DNA of 34,005 nt, from positions 1-34,005 of the forward strand of contig JANBVL010000007.1 of assembly GCA_024238995.1 (NCBI GenBank), written 5' to 3'. Both the position numbers and the translations under genes were made by a program. This DNA comes from Patescibacteria group bacterium (GTDB lineage: Bacteria; Patescibacteriota; Minisyncoccia; Minisyncoccales; JANBVM01). The notes under the pieces are model-generated. The model had not been told where the DNA came from, did not search any database, and worked only from the letters and a program-made list of their open reading frames with translations. This document shows, piece by piece, positions 8,063 through 16,911 of this stretch (position 1 is the first letter of the stretch; every line of letters begins with the position of its first letter).

Positions 8063-9808
8063 ATGAAAGTAGAGCCCCAACAATTAAAAGCATTTTTAAT
8101 TGATGCTAATTTAATTACAGAAAAACAATTTGACGAAGTTCTTAAAAAAGCTAAAAAAACCAAGCAAAAAGTTGGTGATGTTTTAGTTTCAGAGGGCTTG
8201 ATAAAGCAGGACCAGTTGATAAAACTAGAAGCATATATTCTTGGGATTCCCTTTGTTAATTTGGAAAAAGAAACAATTGATCCTAAGATTTTAAAAATAA
8301 TTCCAGAACCAATTGCCCGCTCCAATAATATTGTTGCTTTTAGAAAAACAGGGGAAAAATTAGAAGTAGCAATGTTAGACCCGAATGATTTGAGAACCAT
8401 TGAATTTATTAAAAAAACAACTGATCTTAAAATTCTTCCCCGGCTCACAAGTCCAAGTTCTATTAAAAGCGTTCTGCTCCAATACCAAAAAACTCTAGAA
8501 GCTGAATTTGGAGAAATTATTAAAAAAGAAGTTGGAGTAATAAAGCCAGTTGAAGAGAAAAAAGTAGAAGAAAAAGCTGAGCTTGAAAAAATGGCAGAGG
8601 AATTGCCTGTCATTAGAATCGTGGATACCTTAATGAAACATGCGATATTGCAGCGCGCCTCAGATATTCACATTGAACCGACAGAAAAAGAAATTCTAGT
8701 AAGATACAGAATTGATGGCATTTTAAGAGATGCAATGACTTTGCCAAAATTAGCTTCATCAGGAATTGTAGCAAGAGTAAAAGTGCTTTCTAATTTAAAA
8801 TTAGACGAACACCGTTTACCTCAAGATGGACGTTTTAAAATAGAGACTGAAGATTACAAATATTCTATAAGAGTATCAATACTTCCTGTTTTTGATGGCG
8901 AAAAAGTGGTAATGAGGCTTTTGCCAGAAACAACCAAAGCATTTTCTTTGGAACAATTAGGCTTATTAGGAGAAAGCTTGGAAAAAGTTCATCATACCTT
9001 AAGAAAACCGACAGGAATGGTTCTGATTACAGGGCCTACTGGCTCTGGAAAAACGACCACTCTTTATTCAATGATGGAGATTTTAAATAGTCCAGGCATC
9101 AATATTTCCACTGTTGAAGATCCTATTGAATATAGAATGCCAAGAATCAATCAAACTCAAGTTAATGCGAAAATAGGGCTTACTTTTGCAAGTGGCTTGA
9201 GGTCATTACTGCGACAAGACCCAGATATTATCATGGTTGGAGAGGTAAGAGATAATGAGACTGCCAAGCTTTGCATTAATGCTTCTTTAACAGGACATTT
9301 AGTGCTTTCCACTTTGCATACTAATTCTGCTGCCGGAGCTTTTCCAAGATTAATTGATATGGAAAGCGAGCCGTTTTTAATTTCATCAACACTCAACTGT
9401 ATTCTAGCCCAAAGATTAGTAAGAAGGCTTTGCAATGAAAAGGAAAAATACAAACTTAAAGATTCTGAATTAAAAGAAGTTTCAAAGTATTGTGATCTAG
9501 ATTCAATCTTAAATTTATTAAGAAAGGAAAAGATCGTAGGCCAGAGAGCAAGTTGGAAAAACATTCCTTTCTATAAACCAAAACCAAGCAAAGAATGCTC
9601 TGATGGCTACAAAGAAAGAATTGGAATTTTTGAAGTTTTAATGGTTACAGCAACCATTAAAGAGCTTATTGTAAGCCAAGCAACTTCTGATCAAATCCAC
9701 TCACAGGCAAAAAAAGAGGGCATGAGAACCATGGTTGAAGATGGCTTTATCAAAGCAGCCCAAGGTATAACTTCAATTGAAGAGGTTTTAAGAGCAATTG
9801 TTGAATAA
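8063..9808 (+). CDS. pilB: Type IV pilus extension ATPase PilB (GspE family)
   Basis: Hexameric cytoplasmic ATPase that powers pilin polymerisation. The 581-aa protein has an N-terminal MshEN/T2SSE-N domain (about 5-145), then a linker and the N2D and catalytic domains. Visible motifs are the Walker A GPTGSGKT (324-331), Asp box EDPIEY (352-357), Walker B IIMVGEVRD (389-397) and His box TGHLVLSTLHTN (410-421). The C-terminal metal-binding insert usual for PilB/GspE (two CxxC pairs) is degraded to lone Cys457, Cys477 and Cys512, although the following GYKERIGIFEVL is conserved. pilC follows after 9 bp. No pilT-like retraction ATPase is in the window. Confidence 0.94.
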   Translation: MKVEPQQLKAFLIDANLITEKQFDEVLKKAKKTKQKVGDVLVSEGLIKQDQLIKLEAYILGIPFVNLEKETIDPKILKIIPEPIARSNNIVAFRKTGEKLEVAMLDPNDLRTIEFIKKTTDLKILPRLTSPSSIKSVLLQYQKTLEAEFGEIIKKEVGVIKPVEEKKVEEKAELEKMAEELPVIRIVDTLMKHAILQRASDIHIEPTEKEILVRYRIDGILRDAMTLPKLASSGIVARVKVLSNLKLDEHRLPQDGRFKIETEDYKYSIRVSILPVFDGEKVVMRLLPETTKAFSLEQLGLLGESLEKVHHTLRKPTGMVLITGPTGSGKTTTLYSMMEILNSPGINISTVEDPIEYRMPRINQTQVNAKIGLTFASGLRSLLRQDPDIIMVGEVRDNETAKLCINASLTGHLVLSTLHTNSAAGAFPRLIDMESEPFLISSTLNCILAQRLVRRLCNEKEKYKLKDSELKEVSKYCDLDSILNLLRKEKIVGQRASWKNIPFYKPKPSKECSDGYKERIGIFEVLMVTATIKELIVSQATSDQIHSQAKKEGMRTMVEDGFIKAAQGITSIEEVLRAIVE

Positions 9809-9817
9809 ATTTTAAAA

Positions 9818-11035
9818 ATGCCAAGATATTTTTACAAAGCAAAATCTTTTAAAGGAAAAGAGAAATCAGGATTCTTAGAAGCAAAAGATACCCACCAATT
9901 ATCCCAAACACTACATAGTCAGGGATTTGTTTTAATTAAAGCCCAATTAGGAGAAGAATTAAAAAAGAAAAACATGAATATAGTTCTTCCTACTTTTGGT
10001 GGAGTGCCTTTAACTGAAAAAATGTTTTTTACCAGAAATCTGAAAGTAATGATTGCTGCAGGACTTCCTTTGCCTAGGGCAATAAATGCTTTATCAAAAC
10101 AAGTCAAAACTCCTGAATTCCAAAAAGCTTTGTCAAATATCAGAGAAAGAATAACTCAAGGAAAAAATCTTTCTGAAGCTTTAAGCCACTATCCAAACAT
10201 TTTCCCTGAGCTTTTTGAAAGCATGATTAAAGTAGGTGAAGAATCAGGAACTTTGGAAAAAGTTTTAGAAACACTAAGCGCGCAAATGGAAAAAGAACAT
10301 AATTTGAAAGCTAAAATTAAGAACGCAATGATTTATCCAGCGATCATTGTTTCAGCAATGCTTGCTGTTGGAGCTTTAATGCTTATTATGGTTGTTCCAA
10401 AACTGGCAGAAACTTTTGAGGATCTGAACATGGAACTGCCAACTGCCACAAAAATTGTTATTGCTTTCGGAATTTTTCTGACAAATAATTGGCACTTTGT
10501 TCTCTTGGGATTAATAGTTCTAGTTATTGTTTTAAAAAGAGTCATAAAAATAGAATCAATTAAAAAAATACTTGACAGGATGCTTTTAAACATACCAGTC
10601 ATTTCTTTTATTATTAAATCAACAAATTCAGCTTATGTAACAAGGAATTTAAGTTCTTTAATTGGAGCTGGTGTTTCTCTGCCCAGATCTTTAGAAATTA
10701 CCTCTGGCACCTTGGATAACTTTTATTATAAAAAATCAATAGCTGAAGCAGCAGAAAAAGTAAGAAAGGGTTCTAAACTATCTGAAGTTTTGGCAACCTA
10801 TAAAAACGTTTATCCTTCTATTGTCCTGCAAATGATAGCTGTAGGGGAAGAAACTGGTGAAACTTCTCATGTTTTATTGGAATTAGCAGATTTTTTTGAA
10901 GAAGAGGTGTCAAATGCAACAAAAAACCTGGCATCTGTAATTGAGCCAGTGCTCATGATTATTATTGGAGTTGTTATTGGATTTTTTGCGGTTTCAATGA
11001 TTCAACCAATGTATAGCATGCTGGGAAATGTATGA
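9818..11035 (+). CDS. pilC: Type IV pilus inner-membrane platform protein PilC (GspF family)
   Basis: The 405-aa platform protein couples the PilB motor to pilin insertion at the cytoplasmic membrane. It contains the two repeated T2SSF domains (about 65-190 and 270-395), each with the hallmark G-E-E-(S/T)-G-x-L-like segment (VGEESGTLEKVL and VGEETGETSHVL). Three transmembrane helices are visible at about 172-196, 215-240 and 375-397. The length is normal. The stop overlaps the start of the next prepilin gene in an ATGA arrangement, indicating translational coupling. Confidence 0.95.
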   Translation: MPRYFYKAKSFKGKEKSGFLEAKDTHQLSQTLHSQGFVLIKAQLGEELKKKNMNIVLPTFGGVPLTEKMFFTRNLKVMIAAGLPLPRAINALSKQVKTPEFQKALSNIRERITQGKNLSEALSHYPNIFPELFESMIKVGEESGTLEKVLETLSAQMEKEHNLKAKIKNAMIYPAIIVSAMLAVGALMLIMVVPKLAETFEDLNMELPTATKIVIAFGIFLTNNWHFVLLGLIVLVIVLKRVIKIESIKKILDRMLLNIPVISFIIKSTNSAYVTRNLSSLIGAGVSLPRSLEITSGTLDNFYYKKSIAEAAEKVRKGSKLSEVLATYKNVYPSIVLQMIAVGEETGETSHVLLELADFFEEEVSNATKNLASVIEPVLMIIIGVVIGFFAVSMIQPMYSMLGNV

Positions 11036-11937
11036 TGGTGCTAACTAAAAAGCGAAAAGCAAGAATCAAGAATAATAATGGGTTTACACTGATTGAATCA
11101 TTAATAGTGCTTGGAATCTTTATACTAATGACAGCTGTGGCAATTCCAGCTTACAGAAGCTTTCAAAAACAAGCTGATTTAATAAACACTACAGAAGCAA
11201 TAATTAATACTTTAAGACTTGTTCAAAGCAAAACTTTGGCCTCAGAACAAGCCAGTCAATGGGGAGTTCATTTTTCAAGCTCAGAATATACTTTATTCAA
11301 AGGAACAGATTATGCTTTGCGTAATAGTTCTTTTGATAAGAATTATACTGTGCCCAATTTAGTTGAAATTCATGAAATTAGTTTAGAGGGCAGTGGTTCA
11401 GATATAGTTTTTGAAAGAATTACAGGCCAAACAAATCAATTTGGAAGTATCTCTTTAAGATTAAAGGCTAATATTCTAGAAACAAAATCAATTGTTGTTG
11501 AATTGTCTGGCCAGATATTTTCCCAGCAGACTATACCTGATGACAGTGCAAGGATTAAAGATTCAAGACACGTTCATTTTAACTATAATCGCCAGATCAA
11601 TACTTTAACCGAAATCCTTATTTTAACTTTTACTTATGACAGCTCAAGTGTTTCAGAAGACATCATAATTACTGACAATATGCGAGATGGTCAAATCTTC
11701 TGGGAAGGCAAGGTAAATGTTAATGAAGAAATGCAAAAAATCAAAATTCACACTCATAGTCTTAATGATCCGGCTTTAGATACAAGTTTTTGTATTCATC
11801 GAGACAGACAATATAATAATAAGGCTTTAAAAATTGAAATTAGTTCAGATTCAACGGGAGATTTGATTAATTATGATGAAATCGATCAAACAACTCAAGG
11901 AAGTTCAATTTATGTTTCAGAACCTATTTGGCAATAA
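11032..11937 (+). CDS. Prepilin-like protein, FimT/GspH type (minor pilin 1)
   Basis: A class III signal peptide is clear: Lys/Arg-rich leader, cleavage site NNNG/FTLIESL with Gly at -1 and Glu at +5, then a 20-residue hydrophobic helix. The mature protein (about 275 aa) is long for a GspH/FimT minor pilin, and its C-terminal half is beta-rich without recognised motifs. The start ATG 11032 overlaps the pilC stop; a second ATG at 11035 is possible. It is the first of four adjacent prepilin-like genes in FimT-PilV-PilW-PilX order, the usual composition of a pilus-priming minor-pilin complex. Confidence 0.85.
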   Translation: MMVLTKKRKARIKNNNGFTLIESLIVLGIFILMTAVAIPAYRSFQKQADLINTTEAIINTLRLVQSKTLASEQASQWGVHFSSSEYTLFKGTDYALRNSSFDKNYTVPNLVEIHEISLEGSGSDIVFERITGQTNQFGSISLRLKANILETKSIVVELSGQIFSQQTIPDDSARIKDSRHVHFNYNRQINTLTEILILTFTYDSSSVSEDIIITDNMRDGQIFWEGKVNVNEEMQKIKIHTHSLNDPALDTSFCIHRDRQYNNKALKIEISSDSTGDLINYDEIDQTTQGSSIYVSEPIWQ

Positions 11938-12415
11938 GCCCAATAATCAAGGAATGTCGTTGATAGAAATATTAATAGTTATTTTTATTGTATCTGTTGC
12001 TTTAAGCAGTGTTCTGGGTTTAACCTCTTTTTCTTTAAGCGCTGTTAGTTTTACAAAACAAAGCTATAGAGCAAACATAATAGCCCAGCAATTATTAGAG
12101 CAAGTCAGAAACTTCAGAGATGAAACAAACTGGGATGCTGATGGCTTGGGAGTATTAATGAGAGATACTGATTATTATATTATCAAGACTGGCAGTCCTG
12201 AAGAATGGCAGATGATCCAAGGCACAGAAACTATTGACGGCTTTACAAGAAAAGTTATTTTCAACCAAGTAGGAAGAGATGGTAGTGATAATATTGTTGA
12301 AAGTGGTGGGGCTATTGATCTAAATACAAAAAAGATAATTGCTACTGTTTCATGGGGAGAATTAAATAAATCCCATCAAATAGAATTAATAACCTATTTA
12401 ACTAATTGGAAATGA
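11912..12415 (+). CDS. Prepilin-like protein, PilV/GspI type (minor pilin 2)
   Basis: A 167-aa prepilin with cleavage site NNQG/MSLIEIL (Glu at +5) and a hydrophobic N-terminal helix that continues into a globular region with WxADGLG- and DTDYYI-like segments. The start is taken at ATG 11912, which gives a 14-residue leader ending in Gly; an in-frame ATG at 11873 would lengthen the leader and the overlap with the previous gene. Even so the gene overlaps its predecessor by 26 bp. PilV or GspI identity rests on order and size, not on residues unique to the family. Confidence 0.8.
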   Translation: MFQNLFGNKPNNQGMSLIEILIVIFIVSVALSSVLGLTSFSLSAVSFTKQSYRANIIAQQLLEQVRNFRDETNWDADGLGVLMRDTDYYIIKTGSPEEWQMIQGTETIDGFTRKVIFNQVGRDGSDNIVESGGAIDLNTKKIIATVSWGELNKSHQIELITYLTNWK

Positions 12416-12927
12416 TTAACAAAAAAGGATTTACCCTCACAGAAGCCCTGTTATATATTGCAGTTTCATCAATACTCATTCTGTCTATTTCTTCTTTTTT
12501 TCTCTGGACTAACCGTTCTAATATTAAAATGAAAGTATCGAAAGAGGTTTTAAACAACAGCAAAATTGCTATGGAGAAAATGTCTTATGAAATAAAGCAT
12601 GCGAAAAGTATTTACACCTCCACTTCTGTTTTTTCAACTCACCCTGGCCAGTTGTCTTTGGAAACTTCAAATTATGCCCAATCAAATGAAGAAACAAGTT
12701 ATATTGATTTTTTTATTTGCGAGCAAAGGCTTTGTTTGAAAAAAGAAAATCAAATTCCAATTATTTTAACTTCTGACAAAGTAGAAATTAAGAATCTAGA
12801 ATTCAATCAAGTTGCTACAAGTTCTGTTCAGATAAATTTACAAATTGATTATTTAGCCCCAACAGATAAACCAGAATACCAGGCCTCAATCAATACAACT
12901 TCTACCGTATCAATTAGAACTTATTAA
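12412..12927 (+). CDS. Prepilin-like protein, PilW/GspJ type (minor pilin 3)
   Basis: A 171-aa prepilin with a short leader MINKKG and cleavage before FTLTEALLYIAV (Glu at +5). The conserved helix is followed by a domain with a CEQRLC Cys pair. The start ATG 12412 overlaps the previous stop as ATGA; an upstream in-frame TTG at 12406 is less likely. Position and the KMSYEIKHAKSI stretch after the helix are typical of PilW/GspJ-like minor pilins. Confidence 0.82.
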   Translation: MINKKGFTLTEALLYIAVSSILILSISSFFLWTNRSNIKMKVSKEVLNNSKIAMEKMSYEIKHAKSIYTSTSVFSTHPGQLSLETSNYAQSNEETSYIDFFICEQRLCLKKENQIPIILTSDKVEIKNLEFNQVATSSVQINLQIDYLAPTDKPEYQASINTTSTVSIRTY

Positions 12928-12931
12928 ATAT

Positions 12932-14212
12932 ATGACACATATAAAACACATAGCAAAAAATAAAGGAGAAAAAGGATTCGCTCTTATTTATGCCGCTGTT
13001 TTAGTTTTGGCAATAATAATTACTGCAGCAACAAGTATTGCTGCCTTAACTTACAATGAACAGATTTTATTCAGGGATATGATTAAATCAACTCAATCAT
13101 ATTATGCTGCTGAATCTGGGCTGGAAGATATGGTGTTAAGATTAGAGAACGGAATGAACCTGCCCAGTTCTTATAGCTTTAACGTTGGCACAGCTTCTGT
13201 CAGCAACACTATTTCTGATGAGATTGGCGGTTCAAGAACAATAATTGCTGAGGGTAATTTATTAGAAAAAATCAGAAAACTTGAAGTAGTTTATCAAACA
13301 TCAAGTCATGAAGTGGCTTTTTATTATGGAGCACAGGTCGGAGAAGGAGGAATGGAAATGGGAAATGGTTCTCAAGTTTTAGGTAATATTTATTCTAATG
13401 GCAATGTTGTTGGCGGAGGCACAATTGAAGACACAATTATTGTTGCTCATAATGGTAATAGGATTGAAGGATTAAATATTGGCCAGAATGCTAAAGCTTA
13501 CAGCTGTAAAGATTGTAAAATTCAAGGAGATTTAACTTATGTTACAGGAGGGACGATTGATAACTGTGATGTTAGTGGTTCTATCACTGAACAATCTGAA
13601 GAAATACAGCCAAAAAGCCTTCCAATCCCTGAATCTAAAATCAATGAATGGAAGCAAGACGCAGAAGCAGGAGGAATAATTGAGGGTGATTATATTATTG
13701 ATGGTAGGGATATTCAGGACTTTGGACCAAAAAAAATTACTGGTCAGCTTATTGTTAATAATAATGCTGTTTTAAACATGACAGGATCTATTTGGGCAGT
13801 TGGTGGCATAAGAATTGACAATGGAGCTACAATCCAGCTCGATACAACCTCTTATGGCTCTTTAAGCGGAATCTTGCTGACTGATGGTAAAGTGAAAATA
13901 AAGCCCGGGGTAATTCTTTTAGGAAGCGGACAATCAGGCAGTTATTTGCTGATTCTATCAACTGATCCTGAAACAGAAAACAAAACTAATCCTGCTATTG
14001 ATGTTGACAATAATGCTGATGCAGCTATTTTCTATACAACCCGAGGTTTAATAGTTTTAAGAAACAACGTTCAGGCCAAAGAAGTTACAGGCTATAAAAT
14101 TTATCTTGATAATAATGCTGTAATTGCCTACGAAGCAGGCTTGACAAGTGCAGACTTTTCTTCAGGGCCAGCTGGTTCCAAAGAGGTAGTCAGCTGGAAA
14201 GAGGTAGAATAA
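12932..14212 (+). CDS. PilX/GspK-type prepilin-like protein with long repeat-rich C-terminal region
   Basis: The 426-aa protein starts with a prepilin-like leader (GEKG/FALIYAAVLVL) that lacks Glu at +5, as is usual for GspK-type tip pilins. The helix is followed by the motif QSYYAAESGLEDMVLRL, characteristic of PilX/GspK N-termini. From about residue 125 on, the sequence is rich in Gly, Asn and short hydrophobic strands (GNIYSNGNVVGGG, NNNAVLNMTGSIWAVGGIRIDNGATI), suggesting a beta-helix or bactofilin-like fold rather than a pilin globular head. Asp/Asn-rich loops may bind metal, which is speculative. It ends the minor-pilin group; a 77-bp gap with a promoter then precedes pilM. Confidence 0.78.
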   Translation: MTHIKHIAKNKGEKGFALIYAAVLVLAIIITAATSIAALTYNEQILFRDMIKSTQSYYAAESGLEDMVLRLENGMNLPSSYSFNVGTASVSNTISDEIGGSRTIIAEGNLLEKIRKLEVVYQTSSHEVAFYYGAQVGEGGMEMGNGSQVLGNIYSNGNVVGGGTIEDTIIVAHNGNRIEGLNIGQNAKAYSCKDCKIQGDLTYVTGGTIDNCDVSGSITEQSEEIQPKSLPIPESKINEWKQDAEAGGIIEGDYIIDGRDIQDFGPKKITGQLIVNNNAVLNMTGSIWAVGGIRIDNGATIQLDTTSYGSLSGILLTDGKVKIKPGVILLGSGQSGSYLLILSTDPETENKTNPAIDVDNNADAAIFYTTRGLIVLRNNVQAKEVTGYKIYLDNNAVIAYEAGLTSADFSSGPAGSKEVVSWKEVE

Positions 14213-14235
14213 CAACCTTGCTCTGAATAAAATCC

Positions 14236-14254
14236 TTTAATTCTTTGAATTAAA
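14236..14254. promoter_or_regulatory. AT-rich dyad overlapping the pilM promoter
   Basis: TTTAATTC (14236-14243) and GAATTAAA (14247-14254) form a perfect 8-bp inverted repeat with a TTT centre, lying across the -35 element at 14245-14250. It may be a regulator binding site; it lacks the G/C pairs and T-run of a good terminator. Confidence 0.35.
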
Positions 14255-14272
14255 AATGTAAAATAGTAAGAT
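14245..14272 (+). promoter_or_regulatory. Putative promoter of the pilMNO operon
   Basis: TTGAAT (14245-14250), 16-bp spacer, TAAGAT (14267-14272). The start would be near 14279, about 11 nt before the pilM ATG. An alternative -10, TAAAAT, lies at 14259-14264. Confidence 0.45.
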
Positions 14273-14289
14273 AAAAAGATAAAAAAATA

Positions 14290-15414
14290 ATGCTGGAATA
14301 TTTTAATATAAAAAGAGAAATATTTGGGTTAGACATTTCTGATTTATCCTTGAAGATTATTCAACTTAAAAAAAATAAGCAGGGATTAGAACTTGCTTGT
14401 TTTGGAGAAACAAAAATAGAACCAGATGTTATTAAAAACGGAGAAATAAAAGATACGAATAAACTGGCAAGAATAATTGAAACAGGCATCAGACAAGTGA
14501 AAGGAGAGAAAATAAACACAAAATATGTAATTACTTCTTTGCCAGAGGAAAAAGCATATCTTCAAGTAATCCAGATGCCAAAAGTGCCAGAAGAAAATCT
14601 GAAATCAGCTGTTATTTATGAAGCTGAAAATTATATTCCAACCCCTCTAGATCAAGTTTATTTAGATTTTCAGATTGTGCCTTCTTTAACAGATAATTTA
14701 GACCATTATGATATTTTAATTGCTGCTCTTCCTAAGCTGACTGTTGATCCTTATGTTTCGTCTTTAAAACTGGCAGGATTAGAACCAGTTGCTTTAGAGA
14801 TCGAATCATTAGCTATTGCCAGAGCCATAATAGAAAATCAAAAAGCAGAATCTCCTGTGCTTTTAATTGATTTCGGGGCAACAAAAACAAGCTTCATAAT
14901 ATTTTCTGGTCGTGCTTTAAGATTCACTTCTTCAATTTCAGTTTCTTCAACTCATTTTACTGAAATTATTTCAAAAGCTTTGAAAATAACAATAAATAAA
15001 GCCGAGGCTTTGAAAATAAAACATGGATTAACCGGAAAAACTAATATAGATAATAAAGGAAAGGCAAAGGGCAAGGAACAAAAAAAAATATTTGAAGCTT
15101 TAATTCCAGTTTTAGTTGATTTAACCCAACAAATAAAAAAGCGTTTGGAATATTACCGAACTCATGCCAGTCATGAACATTTAAATCCTGAGAATAAAGA
15201 GGTTTCAAAGATTTTCCTATGCGGAGGAGGCTCCAATTTAAAAGGTCTTGATGAGCTTTTATCAATGGAATTGAAAATACCTGTTGAAATTGGAAATCCT
15301 TGGATAAATATTTCAGGGAAAAAACAGATCCAATTTGAAAAAGAGCAATCTTTAGCATATACAACGGCTTTAGGTCTTAGCCTAAGAGCAATGAAAGAAA
15401 ATAACGAAATTTAA
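14290..15414 (+). CDS. pilM: Type IV pilus assembly protein PilM (actin-like ATPase)
   Basis: PilM is the cytoplasmic FtsA/actin-like ring protein that binds the N-terminus of PilN and links the PilB motor to the membrane PilN-PilO complex. The 374-aa protein has the phosphate-1 motif FGLDISDLSLKIIQL near the N-terminus, phosphate-2 VLLIDFGATKTSF and the adenosine motif IFLCGGGSNLKGLDELL. The PVALEIESLAIARA stretch is typical of PilM. Length and order (pilM-pilN-pilO) are standard. The stop directly abuts the pilN ATG. Confidence 0.94.
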   Translation: MLEYFNIKREIFGLDISDLSLKIIQLKKNKQGLELACFGETKIEPDVIKNGEIKDTNKLARIIETGIRQVKGEKINTKYVITSLPEEKAYLQVIQMPKVPEENLKSAVIYEAENYIPTPLDQVYLDFQIVPSLTDNLDHYDILIAALPKLTVDPYVSSLKLAGLEPVALEIESLAIARAIIENQKAESPVLLIDFGATKTSFIIFSGRALRFTSSISVSSTHFTEIISKALKITINKAEALKIKHGLTGKTNIDNKGKAKGKEQKKIFEALIPVLVDLTQQIKKRLEYYRTHASHEHLNPENKEVSKIFLCGGGSNLKGLDELLSMELKIPVEIGNPWINISGKKQIQFEKEQSLAYTTALGLSLRAMKENNEI

Positions 15415-15969
15415 ATGATTAATCTACTCCCCTTAAAACAAAAACGATCGCTTTTGCAAGAAGAACGTTTCAGATTAACGCTTATTCTAGGTACTCTTTT
15501 TTTAGCTTTTTTAATTTGTTTGTCTCTAATCCTTTTTTTAATTAAGAACTATACGCTGTGGGATCTGGAAGCTCAAAAAATATTAATTCAGGAAAAAGAA
15601 AAAACGCTTTCTTTGAGCCAAGAATTAGAAAAAGAAATGAAAGAAGCAAATCTCTTCCTATCTAATTTAGTTTCTTTTTATGATGAAAAAGTAAGCGCGG
15701 CTCAAATTTTAGAGATTATTAACAATACTCTTCCTTCTGGAGTATATTTAACTAGTTTTGATTTCGTTATTCCTGCAATTAAAGGAAAAGAAAAACCGCG
15801 CATCGCACTTAGAGGGTTTTCTCCTGACAGAGAAACTTTATTAACTTTTCAAGTAAACCTTAAAAAGGAGAAAAGGTTTTCTGAAATTTATTTTTCTCCT
15901 GAAAGCTGGATAGAGCCAGAAAACGTGGAGTTTAATGTTACTTTTAGATTTAACAATGAAATAAAATGA
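15415..15969 (+). CDS. pilN: Type IV pilus assembly protein PilN-like
   Basis: A bitopic membrane protein of 184 aa. The N-terminal INLLPLKQKR matches the conserved IN-L-LP PilM-binding motif of PilN. One transmembrane helix (about 20-46) is followed by a coiled coil (about 50-85) and a periplasmic alpha/beta domain with the typical LPSGVYLTSFDF and ALRGFSPDRETLLTF stretches. It is coupled to pilM (adjacent ATG) and to the next gene (ATGA overlap). Confidence 0.9.
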   Translation: MINLLPLKQKRSLLQEERFRLTLILGTLFLAFLICLSLILFLIKNYTLWDLEAQKILIQEKEKTLSLSQELEKEMKEANLFLSNLVSFYDEKVSAAQILEIINNTLPSGVYLTSFDFVIPAIKGKEKPRIALRGFSPDRETLLTFQVNLKKEKRFSEIYFSPESWIEPENVEFNVTFRFNNEIK

Positions 15970-16541
15970 CATTAGAAAATAAAGCAAAATTATCACTTAT
16001 TATTTTTCTTGGCATAAGCATTCTAATAATAGTTTTTTCTATTTATCCTCTTTTCAAAAGCATTAATGACAATGCAGTAGAGCTGTCATTTAAAAAACAA
16101 GATGTCCTATATTTAGATAATAAACTTGAAAACATTGATGAATTTAAAAGAAATTATAAAGAGATAAAGGGTAATTTGGAAAAAGGTGAAAATCTGTTTG
16201 CCACATCAGAAGCGCCAGTAGATTTTATCGGCTTCTTAGAGGAAATTTCAAAAAACACTTATGTTTCTATTAAAATGGCCCCTTCCCCTTTAGCCAAATC
16301 TTTAAATGACCCTTGGTTTTCAATGGTTTTTCAGATTAAAACCGTTTCTAGTTTTAGAAACTTCTTAGAATTTATTGAAAAATTAGAAACAGGCCCTTAT
16401 CTAACTCAGATTAAAAGTTTAAACATTGTTCGCTTAACAAAAGAAAATCTAAGAGCAGAAAGCCTAAGCGGATATTCTATTGGTGATGCCCGAGGGGATT
16501 TTTCTGTTAAAGTCTTTGCAAATAAAACATTAGGATTATGA
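15966..16541 (+). CDS. pilO: Type IV pilus assembly protein PilO-like
   Basis: A 191-aa bitopic protein: one N-terminal transmembrane helix (about 10-29), a coiled coil (about 35-75) and an alpha/beta domain, the plan of PilO, which dimerises with PilN. The FLEEISKNTYVSIKM and FRNFLEFIEKLETGPYLTQIKSLNIV segments match the PilO C-terminal fold. Start and stop overlap the neighbours by 4 bp on both sides (ATGA). Assignment rests on order and architecture more than on invariant residues. Confidence 0.82.
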   Translation: MTLENKAKLSLIIFLGISILIIVFSIYPLFKSINDNAVELSFKKQDVLYLDNKLENIDEFKRNYKEIKGNLEKGENLFATSEAPVDFIGFLEEISKNTYVSIKMAPSPLAKSLNDPWFSMVFQIKTVSSFRNFLEFIEKLETGPYLTQIKSLNIVRLTKENLRAESLSGYSIGDARGDFSVKVFANKTLGL

Positions 16542-16840
16542 AGAAATTAAAAATAATTAGATTTGAAGAATTGAAAGCTATTATTAAAAAACTGCCTAAA
16601 AAACTAGCAGAAAAAGCTTTTTTAAGTTTTTTGGGCCTCTTTATACTTTCAATGATCTTTGGCATGCTTATTTTCTACAGATATAGAGTTGAGCCAGAAG
16701 AAACAATACCAGAAACTAGCAAGGTTGGTCTTCAATTCAAGTCAGACCTATATCAGCAAGTGCTTGAAATATGGCAAAACACTGAACAAAAGTTTGAAAA
16801 AACTGATACTAAACAATATCCAAATCTTTTTGTCAGATAA
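16538..16840 (+). CDS. Small membrane protein at the end of the pilMNO operon
   Basis: A 100-aa protein with a basic N-terminus, one transmembrane helix (about 29-50) and a short charged C-terminal tail of about 50 residues. It is translationally coupled to pilO by an ATGA overlap, so a role in the pilus is likely. It occupies the place of pilP but is too short and lacks a lipobox or the PilP beta domain, in keeping with the absence of a PilQ secretin. I do not recognise a family. Confidence 0.7.
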   Translation: MKKLKIIRFEELKAIIKKLPKKLAEKAFLSFLGLFILSMIFGMLIFYRYRVEPEETIPETSKVGLQFKSDLYQQVLEIWQNTEQKFEKTDTKQYPNLFVR

Positions 16841-16859
16841 TAAAGGTAGGGCCTGGGAT

Positions 16860-16887
16860 TTGATTTTTTCTGATTTTAAGATAAAAT
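16860..16887 (+). promoter_or_regulatory. Putative promoter of the tRNA-Arg / rpsO operon
   Basis: TTGATT (16860-16865), 16-bp spacer, TAAAAT (16882-16887). The start would be near 16894, some 18 nt before the tRNA. Confidence 0.55.
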
Positions 16888-16911
16888 GATGATATCCTTA
16901 TTCGCATACAA

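Noticed and set aside
8056-8613. 185-codon minus-strand open frame opposite pilB
   Set aside because: Ser/Phe-rich antisense translation of the conserved PilB N-terminal domain; no independent support.
16659-16889. 76-codon plus-strand open frame at the end of the pilus operon
   Set aside because: It overlaps the small membrane gene in another frame and runs through the tRNA-Arg promoter; the ATGA-coupled frame is the better candidate.
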